Positions 16,635 to 25,138 of a stretch of DNA of 64,000 nucleotides are shown one piece after another. A program made the position numbers and the translations under genes. The notes under the pieces are model-generated. The model worked only from the letters and a program-made list of their open reading frames with translations. It was not told where the DNA came from and searched no databases. The stretch lies in the NCBI RefSeq assembly GCF_000316115.1, contig NZ_JH993797.1, positions 2,404,486-2,468,485 of the forward strand, written 5' to 3'. Source of the stretch: Leptolyngbya sp. PCC 7375 (lineage in GTDB: Bacteria; Cyanobacteriota; Cyanobacteriia; Phormidesmidales; Phormidesmidaceae). Position 1 is the stretch's first letter. Each line of letters starts with the position of its first letter.

Positions 16635-17162
16635 TTAGCTCTTAACTCCGCGTCTGACCTCTGAAGAGAAACTAGCAGTGGTCACCCCCTTACCACTACT
16701 GGTTTTAATGAGCGAAACTCGGAATCGTAAATTGGGAGTAGCAAACCAAATCTTTTCTTCAGCCGCCGCCCGATCATAGGCCGTTGTCAAAATAAACGTA
16801 CCGTCATCAGTCAGACAGTAAGAGCCAGCTGATTCCATGGTTTCCGCATACCCTTGCTCCCGTAATAATTTACCTGTAGTCGCACTATCAGGCACAGGCA
16901 CCAAAATGGTAGAGCCCTCGATCACCTGCTCTTCGTCCCAGTCCGATTCCCCTTCCCAACGCATTTTGAAGGGACTCACTATCGCATCAGTAGCAATCTC
17001 ATAGCGTTGACACAGGTCTAAGACCCCTGGATCATCAACCGTTAGCGCTTCAATATTGATGGTGGAACGGACTTCTTCAAAATGACCAAATGCTAAATGA
17101 TGGGCACTGCGTTGCGATCGCCATTCCCCTAGTGAGCGTTCGACAAAGGTTTCAATATCCAT
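16635..17162 (-). CDS. cpeS: CpeS-type phycobilin lyase
   Basis: 175 residues of the CpcS/CpeS lipocalin-like lyase family: MDIETFVERSLGEWRSQRSA, then HHLAFGHFEE, KMRWEGESDWDE, a GYAETMESAGSYCLTDDGTF segment and FATPNLRFRVSL. S-type lyases attach bilins to Cys82-type positions; CpeS is known to serve CpeB Cys82. Order (after cpeE, before cpeT) and length agree with CpeS. Residues that hold the bilin in the family (Arg and Trp near the N-terminus) are visible in GEWRSQRS. Confidence 0.9.
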   Translation of the reverse strand: MDIETFVERSLGEWRSQRSAHHLAFGHFEEVRSTINIEALTVDDPGVLDLCQRYEIATDAIVSPFKMRWEGESDWDEEQVIEGSTILVPVPDSATTGKLLREQGYAETMESAGSYCLTDDGTFILTTAYDRAAAEEKIWFATPNLRFRVSLIKTSSGKGVTTASFSSEVRRGVKS

Positions 17163-17419
17163 TGAGGTAAAACATTTTTTGAACCAGCTTATAATTTTAT
17201 CTCTTCAGGTAACCACCCCAAGATGTCTTACCTGACCTGAACGTTTTCTGGCAAACATTCAGTACCTACGCTAAAGCCTCCAGGACGGCAGGCGCATTAC
17301 ATCACCACCGATTCCTGAAGGCTTTTAGTGACTAACCTTGCTATCGCCCTATTGTCACAGCAATAAAAGAAATAGCAATCATCAGCTGTTACCTAGGTAT
17401 CTGAACTATCAGAACCAAC

Positions 17420-17629
17420 TTAAGCACCGGTCACAGATACTCCCACAACCTTGCCACCAAGCTCAGCAATATTACGCATTGTTTGGGACATCTGACTAAA
17501 GGGAACCTTGATCTGATAGTTGCTAGATTTTGCAACAGACTGACGAGCAACACTTGCCACATCAATGGTGACTGCGCGGGAGTTATAGTCACTCACGCCA
17601 ACACAACCAGTTGTTGTCATTCCTGCCAT
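17420..17629 (-). CDS. Small CpcD-domain rod linker
   Basis: 69 residues consisting essentially of one CpcD domain (PF01383): the strands YQIKVPFSQMSQTMRNIAE and GGKVVGVSVTGA match the C-terminal domain of the larger linkers next to it (compare YSVEVGFSQLSNRIQ in the upstream gene). Such proteins cap the distal end of a phycobilisome rod. Here it sits between the cpeE-type linkers and cpeS, so it may cap phycoerythrin rather than phycocyanin discs. Fremyella cpeCDESTR has no such gene at this place as far as I know. The downstream spacer has an imperfect 13-bp inverted repeat (17273-17285 with 17312-17324). Confidence 0.85.
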   Translation of the reverse strand: MAGMTTTGCVGVSDYNSRAVTIDVASVARQSVAKSSNYQIKVPFSQMSQTMRNIAELGGKVVGVSVTGA

Positions 17630-17747
17630 AGGTCATTACCTCGCAATAAAACCAATTTTCTAAGACATACCCATTAGGTACATCTCCTCTCCAATGGTTA
17701 AGTGCTCAAGCCAACCTTGAACCAACCATGAGCAGAGGAGAATTCGC

Positions 17748-18503
17748 TTATACCTCTGAGATACTGACGATCTTGGCACCAGAGCGCTGCATGTTCTGGA
17801 TACGGTTAGAAAGCTGACTAAAACCAACTTCTACACTGTAGTTACTCTTAGTTACCCGAGAGCCAAAATTAGCCTTGGATGCCACAATGCGGAAACGCTT
17901 GCCAGTATTGCTATAGGCTCCCGAACCAGTAGCAGGCGACTTAATTTTAGTGCCTAAATTACCAGCAACATCACTAATGAGTTTAGCTGACTTGCCTGTG
18001 TCATTGGCTGCATAACCACGATCTAAAGTAAACAGACGATTGAACGCTACATTCTTAACCCCGGTTTGAGTGCTAGCACCGCAGGCATAGGGCACAACAT
18101 TCTCGCCAAATACAGCTAGATACTCGTCACTACCGAGGTAAGAATCGATCTCAGCTTCATAACCCTCTGCATTGTAGGTCTGCACGTGGGCGGAGATTTC
18201 TGTCTGATCCTGGGGGGCACGACCTAGTAGATGCTTAAAGTTCAGCTCAATAAAGCGGTAAGGAGATGAATTGTTAAAAAAGCGATCCTTATAAATGTCA
18301 GATGTAGCCACAGAACGAACAAAACCACGTACAGTGACTTCGCCGTTTTTTAGCATTGACTCAGCACTGGTGAGGCGCTGACTATCTAACACATGAGCAT
18401 TACCCAAAACCTGCTTATAGACCGCACGAATAACAACCTGTAGGTCGTCTTCAGTCGCATTGGAACGCAGTTCAACAGCTGCGTCGTTGATCCACAGTGA
18501 CAT
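17748..18503 (-). CDS. Phycoerythrin rod linker, CpeE-like, second copy
   Basis: 251 residues: an N-terminal PF00427 linker domain (VELRSNATEDDLQVVIRAVY to about residue 150) and a C-terminal CpcD domain (FRIVASKANF to the end). The opening and the GVKNVAFNR segment mark it as a close paralogue of the gene at 18624-19385, with diverged linker and tail regions (for example YACGASTQTG against VRGSQTQVG). Rod linkers join stacked phycobiliprotein hexamers. Tandem CpeE-type genes suggest an added phycoerythrin disc per rod or alternative linkers. It could also be a phycocyanin linker (CpcC-like), since the families are close. Confidence 0.85.
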   Translation of the reverse strand: MSLWINDAAVELRSNATEDDLQVVIRAVYKQVLGNAHVLDSQRLTSAESMLKNGEVTVRGFVRSVATSDIYKDRFFNNSSPYRFIELNFKHLLGRAPQDQTEISAHVQTYNAEGYEAEIDSYLGSDEYLAVFGENVVPYACGASTQTGVKNVAFNRLFTLDRGYAANDTGKSAKLISDVAGNLGTKIKSPATGSGAYSNTGKRFRIVASKANFGSRVTKSNYSVEVGFSQLSNRIQNMQRSGAKIVSISEV

Positions 18504-18577
18504 AACCGTTTCTCCTAAACAATAGTGATGATTAATCGATCCGTAACCCTAACGTTACGGTACTTTTCACAACACAA

Positions 18578-18607
18578 CACCAGCAGAGAATAGTCTCTCT
18601 GCTGGTG
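18578..18607 (-). terminator. Hairpin between the two cpeE-type genes
   Basis: A perfect 12-bp stem (arm CACCAGCAGAGA at 18578-18589 with 18596-18607) just past the first cpeE-type gene. No T run follows, so RNA processing or stabilisation is more likely than full termination. Confidence 0.55.
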
Positions 18608-18623
18608 CATGCAACATCTAAAC

Positions 18624-19385
18624 CTAGTTGGTTTCGGTGACGCTCAGAATCTTGCCACCCGTCTTCAGAATGGTCTGAATACGTTGAGACATCTGGTTAA
18701 AGGACACAACGTATTCCTGCTTGCTAAGGCGACCCAGCGCAGCCGTAGCGGTTGAAGTCGTCGCTGTGATGCGGAACCGCTTACCTGTACTGCTACGACC
18801 CGTACCAGCTTGGGGTGCAGAAATCTTAGTCGCCAAGTTACCACCAATATCACTAATCAGCTTGGCTTGGTTACTTCTATCGCTAGTTGCATCGCCGCGT
18901 ACAAGGGCAAATGTACGGTTAAAGCCAACATTCTTAACACCGACCTGAGTCTGGCTACCGCGTACAAAGGGGACGTGATTTTCGCCAAAATGAGCAGTGT
19001 ACTCATCACTGTCGATGTAAGAATTTATCTCGGCTACATAACCATGCTCATTATAAAGAGCCACATGATTAGCAATTTCTGATTGCTCCTGAGGAGCACG
19101 ACCGAGCAAATGTTTAAAATTTAGCTCGATAAAACGATAAGCCGAAGAGCTCTCAAAAAAGAGGGAGCGGTATAGCTCAGACTGGGCTACTGCCCGGACG
19201 AATCCTCTAACTGTGATATCGCCATCACGCAGCAGGGACTCAGCACTAGTTAAACGCTGAGTCTCCATCACATGCTGGTTGCCTAAAACTTGCTTGTATA
19301 CAGCACGAATAACCGTTTGCAGGTCATCTTCGGTTGCATTAGAGCGAAGTTCAACGGGCACAGCATTGGTCACCCAAAGTGCCAT
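18624..19385 (-). CDS. cpeE: Phycoerythrin rod linker CpeE
   Basis: 253 residues with a PF00427 domain (VELRSNATEDDLQTVIRAVY, ELNFKHLLGRAPQEQSEIA, YIDSDEYTAHFGENHVPF) and a CpcD domain (KRFRITATTS to KILSVTETN). The opening MALWVTNAVPVELRSNATED fits CpeE. It would connect a phycoerythrin hexamer to the rod. It begins 548 bp after the stop of cpeD, behind a terminator, so it heads its own transcript or is reached by read-through. The CpeE assignment among linker types rests on sequence style and gene order. Confidence 0.85.
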   Translation of the reverse strand: MALWVTNAVPVELRSNATEDDLQTVIRAVYKQVLGNQHVMETQRLTSAESLLRDGDITVRGFVRAVAQSELYRSLFFESSSAYRFIELNFKHLLGRAPQEQSEIANHVALYNEHGYVAEINSYIDSDEYTAHFGENHVPFVRGSQTQVGVKNVGFNRTFALVRGDATSDRSNQAKLISDIGGNLATKISAPQAGTGRSSTGKRFRITATTSTATAALGRLSKQEYVVSFNQMSQRIQTILKTGGKILSVTETN

Positions 19386-19878
19386 GGAACAATCCTCCGA
19401 AATATAAATTTGAGTTTGCTAAAGGGCATACCGCTAGAGCTAATGTAGCGATCAGTGCTCATCAGATAACGGATAGCGGGCTAACTAAATCTTCAAATCA
19501 TCAAGCATTAGGGTCTGAGGCAGCTATTCATCATGGATAAAGAACCAATCTGAACTGAACTTTTAAATAGCCCTATCACCACTAAAACCGATGTTCGATA
19601 ACAGTGCCCTATTTAGACAGATATCGGATTTTGAGGGTCAAATGAGAACAACTTTGTTTTTCTTAATGTTTTTGGCAACATATTTTGCACAAAAAGTAAT
19701 AAACATAACAAATTTCTAGCAAATATGACGCTATGCGATCGCAAAATAATCCAGCCTATCGCAACAAATCTCGCAGAAATGACAAATTATGGATAGATAA
19801 AACAATGAGATCGCAACCATTCAGTCTGCAATCCAAATATCTATATTCCACAACTTTTTAAAGTCAGTTGAAGCCAAC

Positions 19879-19908
19879 TAAAAAGGCCACCTTGTTGAAC
19901 AAGGCAGC
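19879..19908 (-). terminator. Intrinsic terminator after cpeCD
   Basis: On the minus strand a wobble-paired stem (GCTGCCTTG with CAAGGTGGC, 19886-19908) is followed by TTTTTA. It lies 25 bp past the cpeD stop. The rest of 19386-19878, AT-rich, probably holds the cpeE promoter but shows no clear match to the 21-bp phycoerythrin element. Confidence 0.75.
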
Positions 19909-19933
19909 CCGACAAGACTCACATCAAAAGAGA

Positions 19934-20674
19934 TTAAACAATCTCAGTAATGCTGACAATCTTGGCACCAGTGCGGTGAATACGCTGAATCTGAGGTGTC
20001 ATCTTATCGGCAGAAACGATGTACTCGTTCATGCTGACGCGACGAGGAGAATCAAACTTAGCTGCTGTTGTCTTAATCTTGAAGCGCTTAGTTGTGCCAG
20101 AGTTCAAGTTAGTTGCAGCACGCTTAACCTTATTACCCTTCTCAGTACCAGCCACCTGAGCAACTAGCTGGGCAGACTTAACAGAGCTGCTTACCTGAGC
20201 AGGACCGCGGTCAATTGCAAAGATACGGTTGTAGCTAACCTGAGATTGACCCACCTGAGTCAAATTAGCATTATAGAAGGGCACCACATTCTCGCCAAAA
20301 CGAGATTGATACTCATCGCTATCGATATAGGAATCGATCTCAGCGTCATACCCTTCTTCTACACAGCGGCGAATGTGCTCAGAAAGCTCAGCCTGGCTTT
20401 CAGGGGCACGACCCAAGAAATGCATGAAGTTTAACTCCACAAAACGGTATGGAGCACACTTCTCAAAGTAACGGCTGCGATAAAAATCAGACTTACCAAC
20501 AGCACGAACAAAATCGCGCACGGAAATGCTGCCATCACATAGCTGAGATTCAGCAGTCACCAAACGCTCACTTTCCATCACATGGGGGTTACCCAAAACA
20601 TGGCGATAAACAGAATTAATAACAGCTTGCTTTTCTTCGCTGCTGCTATTAGCCCACAACTCAAACGTTGCCAT
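19934..20674 (-). CDS. cpeD: Phycoerythrin rod linker CpeD
   Basis: 246 residues: PF00427 linker domain (VYRHVLGNPHVMESERLVTA, FVELNFMHFLGRAPESQ, YIDSDEYQSRFGENVVPFY) then a CpcD domain (RFKIKTTAAKF, IQRIHRTGAKIVSITEI). The start MATFELWANSSSEEKQAVI resembles CpeD. It would link the second phycoerythrin hexamer. It follows cpeC by 98 bp in the same operon. Distinguishing CpeD from CpeE rests on gene order plus sequence style. Confidence 0.85.
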   Translation of the reverse strand: MATFELWANSSSEEKQAVINSVYRHVLGNPHVMESERLVTAESQLCDGSISVRDFVRAVGKSDFYRSRYFEKCAPYRFVELNFMHFLGRAPESQAELSEHIRRCVEEGYDAEIDSYIDSDEYQSRFGENVVPFYNANLTQVGQSQVSYNRIFAIDRGPAQVSSSVKSAQLVAQVAGTEKGNKVKRAATNLNSGTTKRFKIKTTAAKFDSPRRVSMNEYIVSADKMTPQIQRIHRTGAKIVSITEIV

Positions 20675-20772
20675 TGGAGATCTCCTACTGGTGATTATTA
20701 AAAAAGTCTCAACACTATCTACTACAAACTGACTAGAGCATTAATGGCCCTAGTCAGTTTTACAATGAATAC

Positions 20773-21633
20773 TTAGGAAACAAGGGTAATACTAGCAATC
20801 ACACCGCCTTGCTTATGAATACGCTTGTATTCATCGGACAGCTTATCAAAGGGAACCATGTACACCTTGTTGGAGCGGCGGAATTTAGACACACGGTTAA
20901 ATGCGTTAGACCGGTAGCTAGTCACCTCAACGCGATAAATCTTGCCATTGGCACTGGCTCCTACACCATGGCGAGTGCGAGAAGAATCGGGGGGAGTCTG
21001 GAATGTGCCACCAGCAGACATTGGCGACAAAACAGGTCCCGGAATAGCGTTGATTACCAACCCATTCAGGCGAGGCTTCTTACCACTAACGCTACCCTTC
21101 AAGGAACTGCTGGAAGCACCACGCACCAACTCAAAAGTATGGGTAAAGCCAACCATATTACTAGCTTCGGTCTTATAGCCCCGGATATAAGGCACAAAAT
21201 CCTGACCAAAGACATTCTGATACTCGTCGCTATCGATATAGGAATCGATATCAGCCCCAAACCCCTCTGTATCCAGAACGGCGCTATGGGCTTTCATCTC
21301 TTCAAAACTATTGGGAGCTCGCCCCAGCAAATGACGGAAGTTGAGCTCAATGCTGCGATAACGGGGGCAGCTCTCAAAGAAACGGGCACGGTACATGTCA
21401 GACTTAGCCACCGCCCGCACAAAGTCCCGGACGGTTAACTCACCACGCTTGAACTGAGATTCAGGCACCGCAAGGCGCTCGCTCTCCATTACGTAGGCAT
21501 TACCTAAAACCTGTCTATAGACGGCTTTGATAATAGACTCGAGGCCCTCACTATCAAGGCCAGGAACCCACTCGACTGGAGGGGTCTCGTCGAAAAGGCT
21601 CACGCCCAATCGTGAAGCTGGTCCAAAAGCCAT
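20773..21633 (-). CDS. cpeC: Phycoerythrin rod linker CpeC
   Basis: 286 residues; the opening MAFGPASRLGVSLFDETPPV is the hallmark of CpeC, followed by a PF00427 domain (VYRQVLGNAYVMESERLAVP, SIELNFRHLLGRAPNSFEEM), a basic spacer, and a CpcD domain (YMVPFDKLSDEYKRIHKQGG). It attaches the first phycoerythrin hexamer to the phycocyanin part of the rod. First gene of the cpeC-to-cpeR cluster. Confidence 0.92.
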   Translation of the reverse strand: MAFGPASRLGVSLFDETPPVEWVPGLDSEGLESIIKAVYRQVLGNAYVMESERLAVPESQFKRGELTVRDFVRAVAKSDMYRARFFESCPRYRSIELNFRHLLGRAPNSFEEMKAHSAVLDTEGFGADIDSYIDSDEYQNVFGQDFVPYIRGYKTEASNMVGFTHTFELVRGASSSSLKGSVSGKKPRLNGLVINAIPGPVLSPMSAGGTFQTPPDSSRTRHGVGASANGKIYRVEVTSYRSNAFNRVSKFRRSNKVYMVPFDKLSDEYKRIHKQGGVIASITLVS

Positions 21634-22143
21634 TAATGCTATCTCCTAGACGACAACAATGGTCTAAATAATTTTATCTCGGAATGTTAAGAAACTCAGG
21701 GGTAACAATACCCTCTAAGCATCGCTGAATCTTCTATGTAAATTGCTAGAACTGCTGACTACTCTCTAACAAGTTAGTTTAGACAGCTCTGACAAGTCAT
21801 ACTGAAACCAAGCATAAACACTCACTCAAGCCCATCTTCGTATATAAAAGCAGCCTCTAATCATCAAGAATTATAAACTCAGCATCCAGACTGGTACAGG
21901 GGATATAAAACCGCTGATCACGGCCATCAAACAAGGGACAGAAACCCTTCTTATATATATGCTTCAGCGTCCATGACCATATCCTTGATATGACCCATCA
22001 GTTTGACTTAACTAGAAGCCCGAAAGATACAAAAGTATACATTAAGGATTAAATCAGGGGATTTTCACAAACGAACTTTCAAGGCTTCTAGCAACTCAGC
22101 TCTTCAAAGTTTACATTTATACATTTATTCCCTCAGTAATGAG
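21634..22143. other. Intergenic region upstream of cpeC
   Basis: About 510 bp without a gene. It should hold the cpeC promoter. I looked for the 21-bp element shared by cpeBA and pebAB and found only a short CGGAATGT match in the opposite orientation near 21680, not enough to call. No repeat or RNA gene seen. Confidence 0.6.
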
Positions 22144-22833
22144 CTATTCAGCCCCTGCTTTACGCAGCATAGGAACGGCCTGGCTTGAACGAAATGACTG
22201 CTGAGCTTCACTAAGAGCCGTCCCCCCCCAACGGTTTTGGGACGTCACATCAGCACCTTCTGCCAGAAGTATTTCAATAATGTCAATGTCACCTCGGGCG
22301 GCAGCCATCATCAAAGGTGTCCACCCCCCTACATTGGCAGTATTCACAGCTGCACCCAACCGGATTAAACTCGCCACGGTCGGGGCATGACCATTACTAG
22401 CGGCCAGATATAATGCCGTGTCGCCAATCTTATTGGTGTGGTGCACATCATCCCCAATCTGGGCCAATCGCTCCACAATATCGGCATGACCTTGACGAGC
22501 CATGAGCAGCAGGATGGTTTCTTGATAGCGATTGCAGACACTGGCATCGGTTTGTGCCCCATGGTCAAGCAACGTGAGCACAATATCTCGCTGATCGGCT
22601 TCAGCCGCATACAGAATGGCCGTGTAGTTAACTTCGTTGCGAGCGTTGACATTGGCTCCAACGTCCAGCAACAGCTCAACAATAGATAGATGTCCTTCAG
22701 CTGCCGCCCACATTAATCCTGTGCAACTCCGCCAGATACCTTCAATATCGGTACCTTTCACTAAAAGCCTTTTGATCGTTGCCGCATCACCACGGATACA
22801 GGCATTGACCAAGGGTTCATGGATAGATGACAT
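22144..22833 (-). CDS. Ankyrin-repeat protein
   Basis: 229 residues made of about six ankyrin repeats (GLMWAAAEGHLSIVELLLDVG, AILYAAEADQRDIVLTLLDHG, ALYLAASNGHAPTVASLIRLG, PLMMAAARGDIDIIEILLAEG). There is no other domain, signal peptide or membrane segment, so it is probably a cytoplasmic protein-binding scaffold. Its start lies 14 bp after the stop of the phycobiliprotein-like gene, so they are almost surely co-transcribed and may act together. Confidence 0.88.
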   Translation of the reverse strand: MSSIHEPLVNACIRGDAATIKRLLVKGTDIEGIWRSCTGLMWAAAEGHLSIVELLLDVGANVNARNEVNYTAILYAAEADQRDIVLTLLDHGAQTDASVCNRYQETILLLMARQGHADIVERLAQIGDDVHHTNKIGDTALYLAASNGHAPTVASLIRLGAAVNTANVGGWTPLMMAAARGDIDIIEILLAEGADVTSQNRWGGTALSEAQQSFRSSQAVPMLRKAGAE

Positions 22834-22847
22834 CGGCGTTCGTAAAA

Positions 22848-23423
22848 CTAAGTGACAGATTGAAACTGGCTCAGGGCCTGAATCAGGTGATTAAAATAGG
22901 GGTCAATCTGGCGATCGCTAGCCGTTATCCCCAACGTTGCTAGCTGGTCTTTACTGGCCGTTTTTAGAGACTGCAAACCATACACCATGGCATCGAGGGG
23001 CACCTGCAACTCTTGGTAAAGCTGCTCCATGTAAGACAGCCCCATACGATTGGTATAGTCAGGTCGCTGGGCCGCGATGCCATAGGTAATGCAGCGTAAA
23101 AAATGCCAAAAATCTCGCCAACAGGCTTCAGCACGAATCGCTGGATATAATCTGCCACCGGCCCCAGTGATACCCGGAAATTTTTCAAGAACTTGTGCCC
23201 GAGCAGCATCCACAATCGCACTGGCATGGTCGCGTAGGTGACGGGCAATGGGACCAGCAGGCATTGTGTCTAGTAACGCATCGTCTAAGTAGACACGTTC
23301 GTTATCGGCAGTTTGGAGCTGTGCGATCGCATCTTCTCCAAATTCGTCTTGCCAGCCATTAAAACTGACAATTCGTGCTTTAAAAATGAGTTCTTTGACC
23401 CGAGGACTGAGGGACGATGACAT
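22848..23423 (-). CDS. Phycobiliprotein-like protein (PF00502 fold), unusual
   Basis: 191 residues that look like a diverged phycobilisome protein: a globin-like helical run with RAEACWRDFWHFLRCITYGIA, where Cys101 takes the place of the bilin-binding Cys82/84 in the C-x-R-D motif, then LYQELQVPLDAM like the LNGLRETY region. It has no CpeA, CpeB, CpcA, CpcB or allophycocyanin identity I can assign. A second Cys (111) lies ten residues on. It might bind a bilin, act as a chaperone or regulate assembly or degradation. It is co-transcribed with an ankyrin protein and divergent from an NblB-like gene. Confidence 0.75.
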   Translation of the reverse strand: MSSSLSPRVKELIFKARIVSFNGWQDEFGEDAIAQLQTADNERVYLDDALLDTMPAGPIARHLRDHASAIVDAARAQVLEKFPGITGAGGRLYPAIRAEACWRDFWHFLRCITYGIAAQRPDYTNRMGLSYMEQLYQELQVPLDAMVYGLQSLKTASKDQLATLGITASDRQIDPYFNHLIQALSQFQSVT

Positions 23424-23535
23424 GATTGTTTTAACGCTCTCTAATTATTGTTACACACTGTTACAACCGAGGTAAAATCATCCTAGATGTAACGCTTCAT
23501 CAGTGGTCCGCTGCTGACAATTCGCCCAATCAACT

Positions 23536-24195
23536 ATGGAACTTTCCGATATTCAAGCCATCCTTGAACACCCCGATTCGCAGGAGCGCCTGAAGGGCAT
23601 TGTGGCTCTCAAAGATTATGACGCTGATACGGCCAGCCCGCTACTGCTAAGTAAAAAGGACGATCCTGAGTTCTTGGTCCGTTCATTCGTAGCCATGGGT
23701 CTTGGGCGGAAACGTAGCGACACCGGCTTCGAGGCACTAATAGCGATGATTGACCATGATCCAGACGCTAACGTGCGGGCAGAAGCCTCTAACTCCCTGG
23801 CAATGTATGGTGAAGCATCTATTCCCCACCTGGTTAAGACATTTCATAGCAACAGCAACTGGCTGATTCGGCGTAGCATTCTAGCCGCCATGCTCGACCT
23901 CAAAAGCCCAACAAACATGCTTGACATTTGTCTAGCGGCCATCATCGACAGCGATCTAACCGTAATCAACGCAGGCATCGACCATTTGAGCACCTTGGCA
24001 AATACCACCCAAGCAGAGGCAGCACTAACCGCAATCTTACCCCTGAAAACGGCAGAGAACTGGTACACACGCATGCATGTCGCCTATGCCCTTAAGCGCT
24101 TCGACGCGCCAGCAGCCAAAGAGGCGTTGATAGAGCTGCGCCAGGATCAGCAACATAAGGTTGTTGCCGCCGCCCTGGAAGGGTTGGTGCCCTAA
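23536..24195 (+). CDS. NblB-like HEAT-repeat protein
   Basis: 219 residues of HEAT repeats related to bilin lyases (LKGIVALKDYDADTASPLLL, VRAEASNSLAMYGEASIPHL, ARMHV-type end). Length and a mostly single repeat array resemble NblB, a phycobilisome-degradation protein related to CpcE, though a role in bilin attachment is equally possible. It is divergent from the phycobiliprotein-like gene with 112 bp between. The following 361 bp contain an imperfect hairpin near 24380-24427 and no gene. Confidence 0.65.
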   Translation: MELSDIQAILEHPDSQERLKGIVALKDYDADTASPLLLSKKDDPEFLVRSFVAMGLGRKRSDTGFEALIAMIDHDPDANVRAEASNSLAMYGEASIPHLVKTFHSNSNWLIRRSILAAMLDLKSPTNMLDICLAAIIDSDLTVINAGIDHLSTLANTTQAEAALTAILPLKTAENWYTRMHVAYALKRFDAPAAKEALIELRQDQQHKVVAAALEGLVP

Positions 24196-24556
24196 GCACA
24201 AGCGGCACGCACTCAGCCTGTTCCCGCTGGACCAAACTTGATAGATGCCAGTGACGCTACCTGAAGGACAGACAATTCTGTACGGAGAGTTAGGCAATGA
24301 GACTGTAGTCATAGACTACGAAGGCCCCCGCCAGACGTAGAACGGTAGGTATGGCTACAGCCATCAGAGCTAGGCTCTGTTAGCTTTTCTCTCAGTGGAA
24401 GATTAGTTGAGTCCACTGGGAGAGAAGTGACGCGCTTAATAAGTGCTTTATTGTTGTTTGCTTAGATTTTCGCTATCTTTAATGTAAATAAATATAAACT
24501 TGTTTACCTATAGCTTGATTTCGAGTGCACCGCTTAATTTTAAGGTTCTAGATTCT

Positions 24557-25090
24557 ATGTCATTGTCTGTGATTACCACCCCTGCTGAAAACTTAGAAGT
24601 CTTGGCGGCTAATTTCTTTGGGAAATCTGCTGGCCAATGGACCTCCCAACGTCGTTACTACACGCTCAAGAATGGTGAAGCTCAAGAAGTCGTGAGCGCC
24701 CTAAATATCGAGTTTTTAGAGGCTAATCACCCTGAACTCGTAGCTCTAGAAGCCATGCATGGCCTAGACACACCGATCATTTGCGGTGTGAAATCTTCGT
24801 GGGAAAGTAACTACATTAGTCCCAGCCGTAAACAAGCCACGGGGTCTACTGTTTTTGGCCTTCAAGGCAATATCCTGTATCGCGATCGCGGATTTGCTAC
24901 GACAAAACCTGTGTTAGCGACCTATGAGATGCGCGATCGCAACACCATGCGGCTCCACACTGAGTACGGCGGTTCTGCCTTCGATGAAGAGCTTAAGCTA
25001 GTCGGCGATAAGCACCGTACTCGCCAAACCATCATTTCGAGAGCTGGTCAGGAAATCATGATTGGTCAATATTTAGAGACACGGGCGTAA
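24557..25090 (+). CDS. CpcS/CpcU-family phycobiliprotein lyase
   Basis: 177 residues of the S/U lyase family: FFGKSAGQWTSQRRYYTLKNG, LICG-like CGVKSSWESNY, GSTVFGLQGNILYRDRGFAT, and the C-terminal HRTRQTIISRAGQEIMIGQY. This last signature is typical of CpcU-type members, which work with CpcS in some species to load Cys82/84 positions of phycocyanin and allophycocyanin. I used ATG 24557 instead of the upstream ATG 24500 because AAGG precedes it and family members start near here. It is convergent with the pentapeptide gene across a shared hairpin. Confidence 0.82.
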   Translation: MSLSVITTPAENLEVLAANFFGKSAGQWTSQRRYYTLKNGEAQEVVSALNIEFLEANHPELVALEAMHGLDTPIICGVKSSWESNYISPSRKQATGSTVFGLQGNILYRDRGFATTKPVLATYEMRDRNTMRLHTEYGGSAFDEELKLVGDKHRTRQTIISRAGQEIMIGQYLETRA

Positions 25091-25092
25091 AC

Positions 25093-25127
25093 CATTTGAA
25101 GGGTGGGCAATGTCCACCCTCCAAATG
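25093..25127. terminator. Bidirectional terminator hairpin
   Basis: A near-perfect 17-bp stem (CATTTGAAGGGTGGGCA with its complement) between two convergent genes, the CpcU-type lyase and the pentapeptide-repeat gene. Confidence 0.8.
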
Positions 25128-25138
25128 ATTCCACCTGT

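Noticed and set aside
21650..21760. Copy of the 21-bp phycoerythrin element before cpeC
   Set aside because: Only CGGAATGT matches and in the opposite orientation; too short to call.
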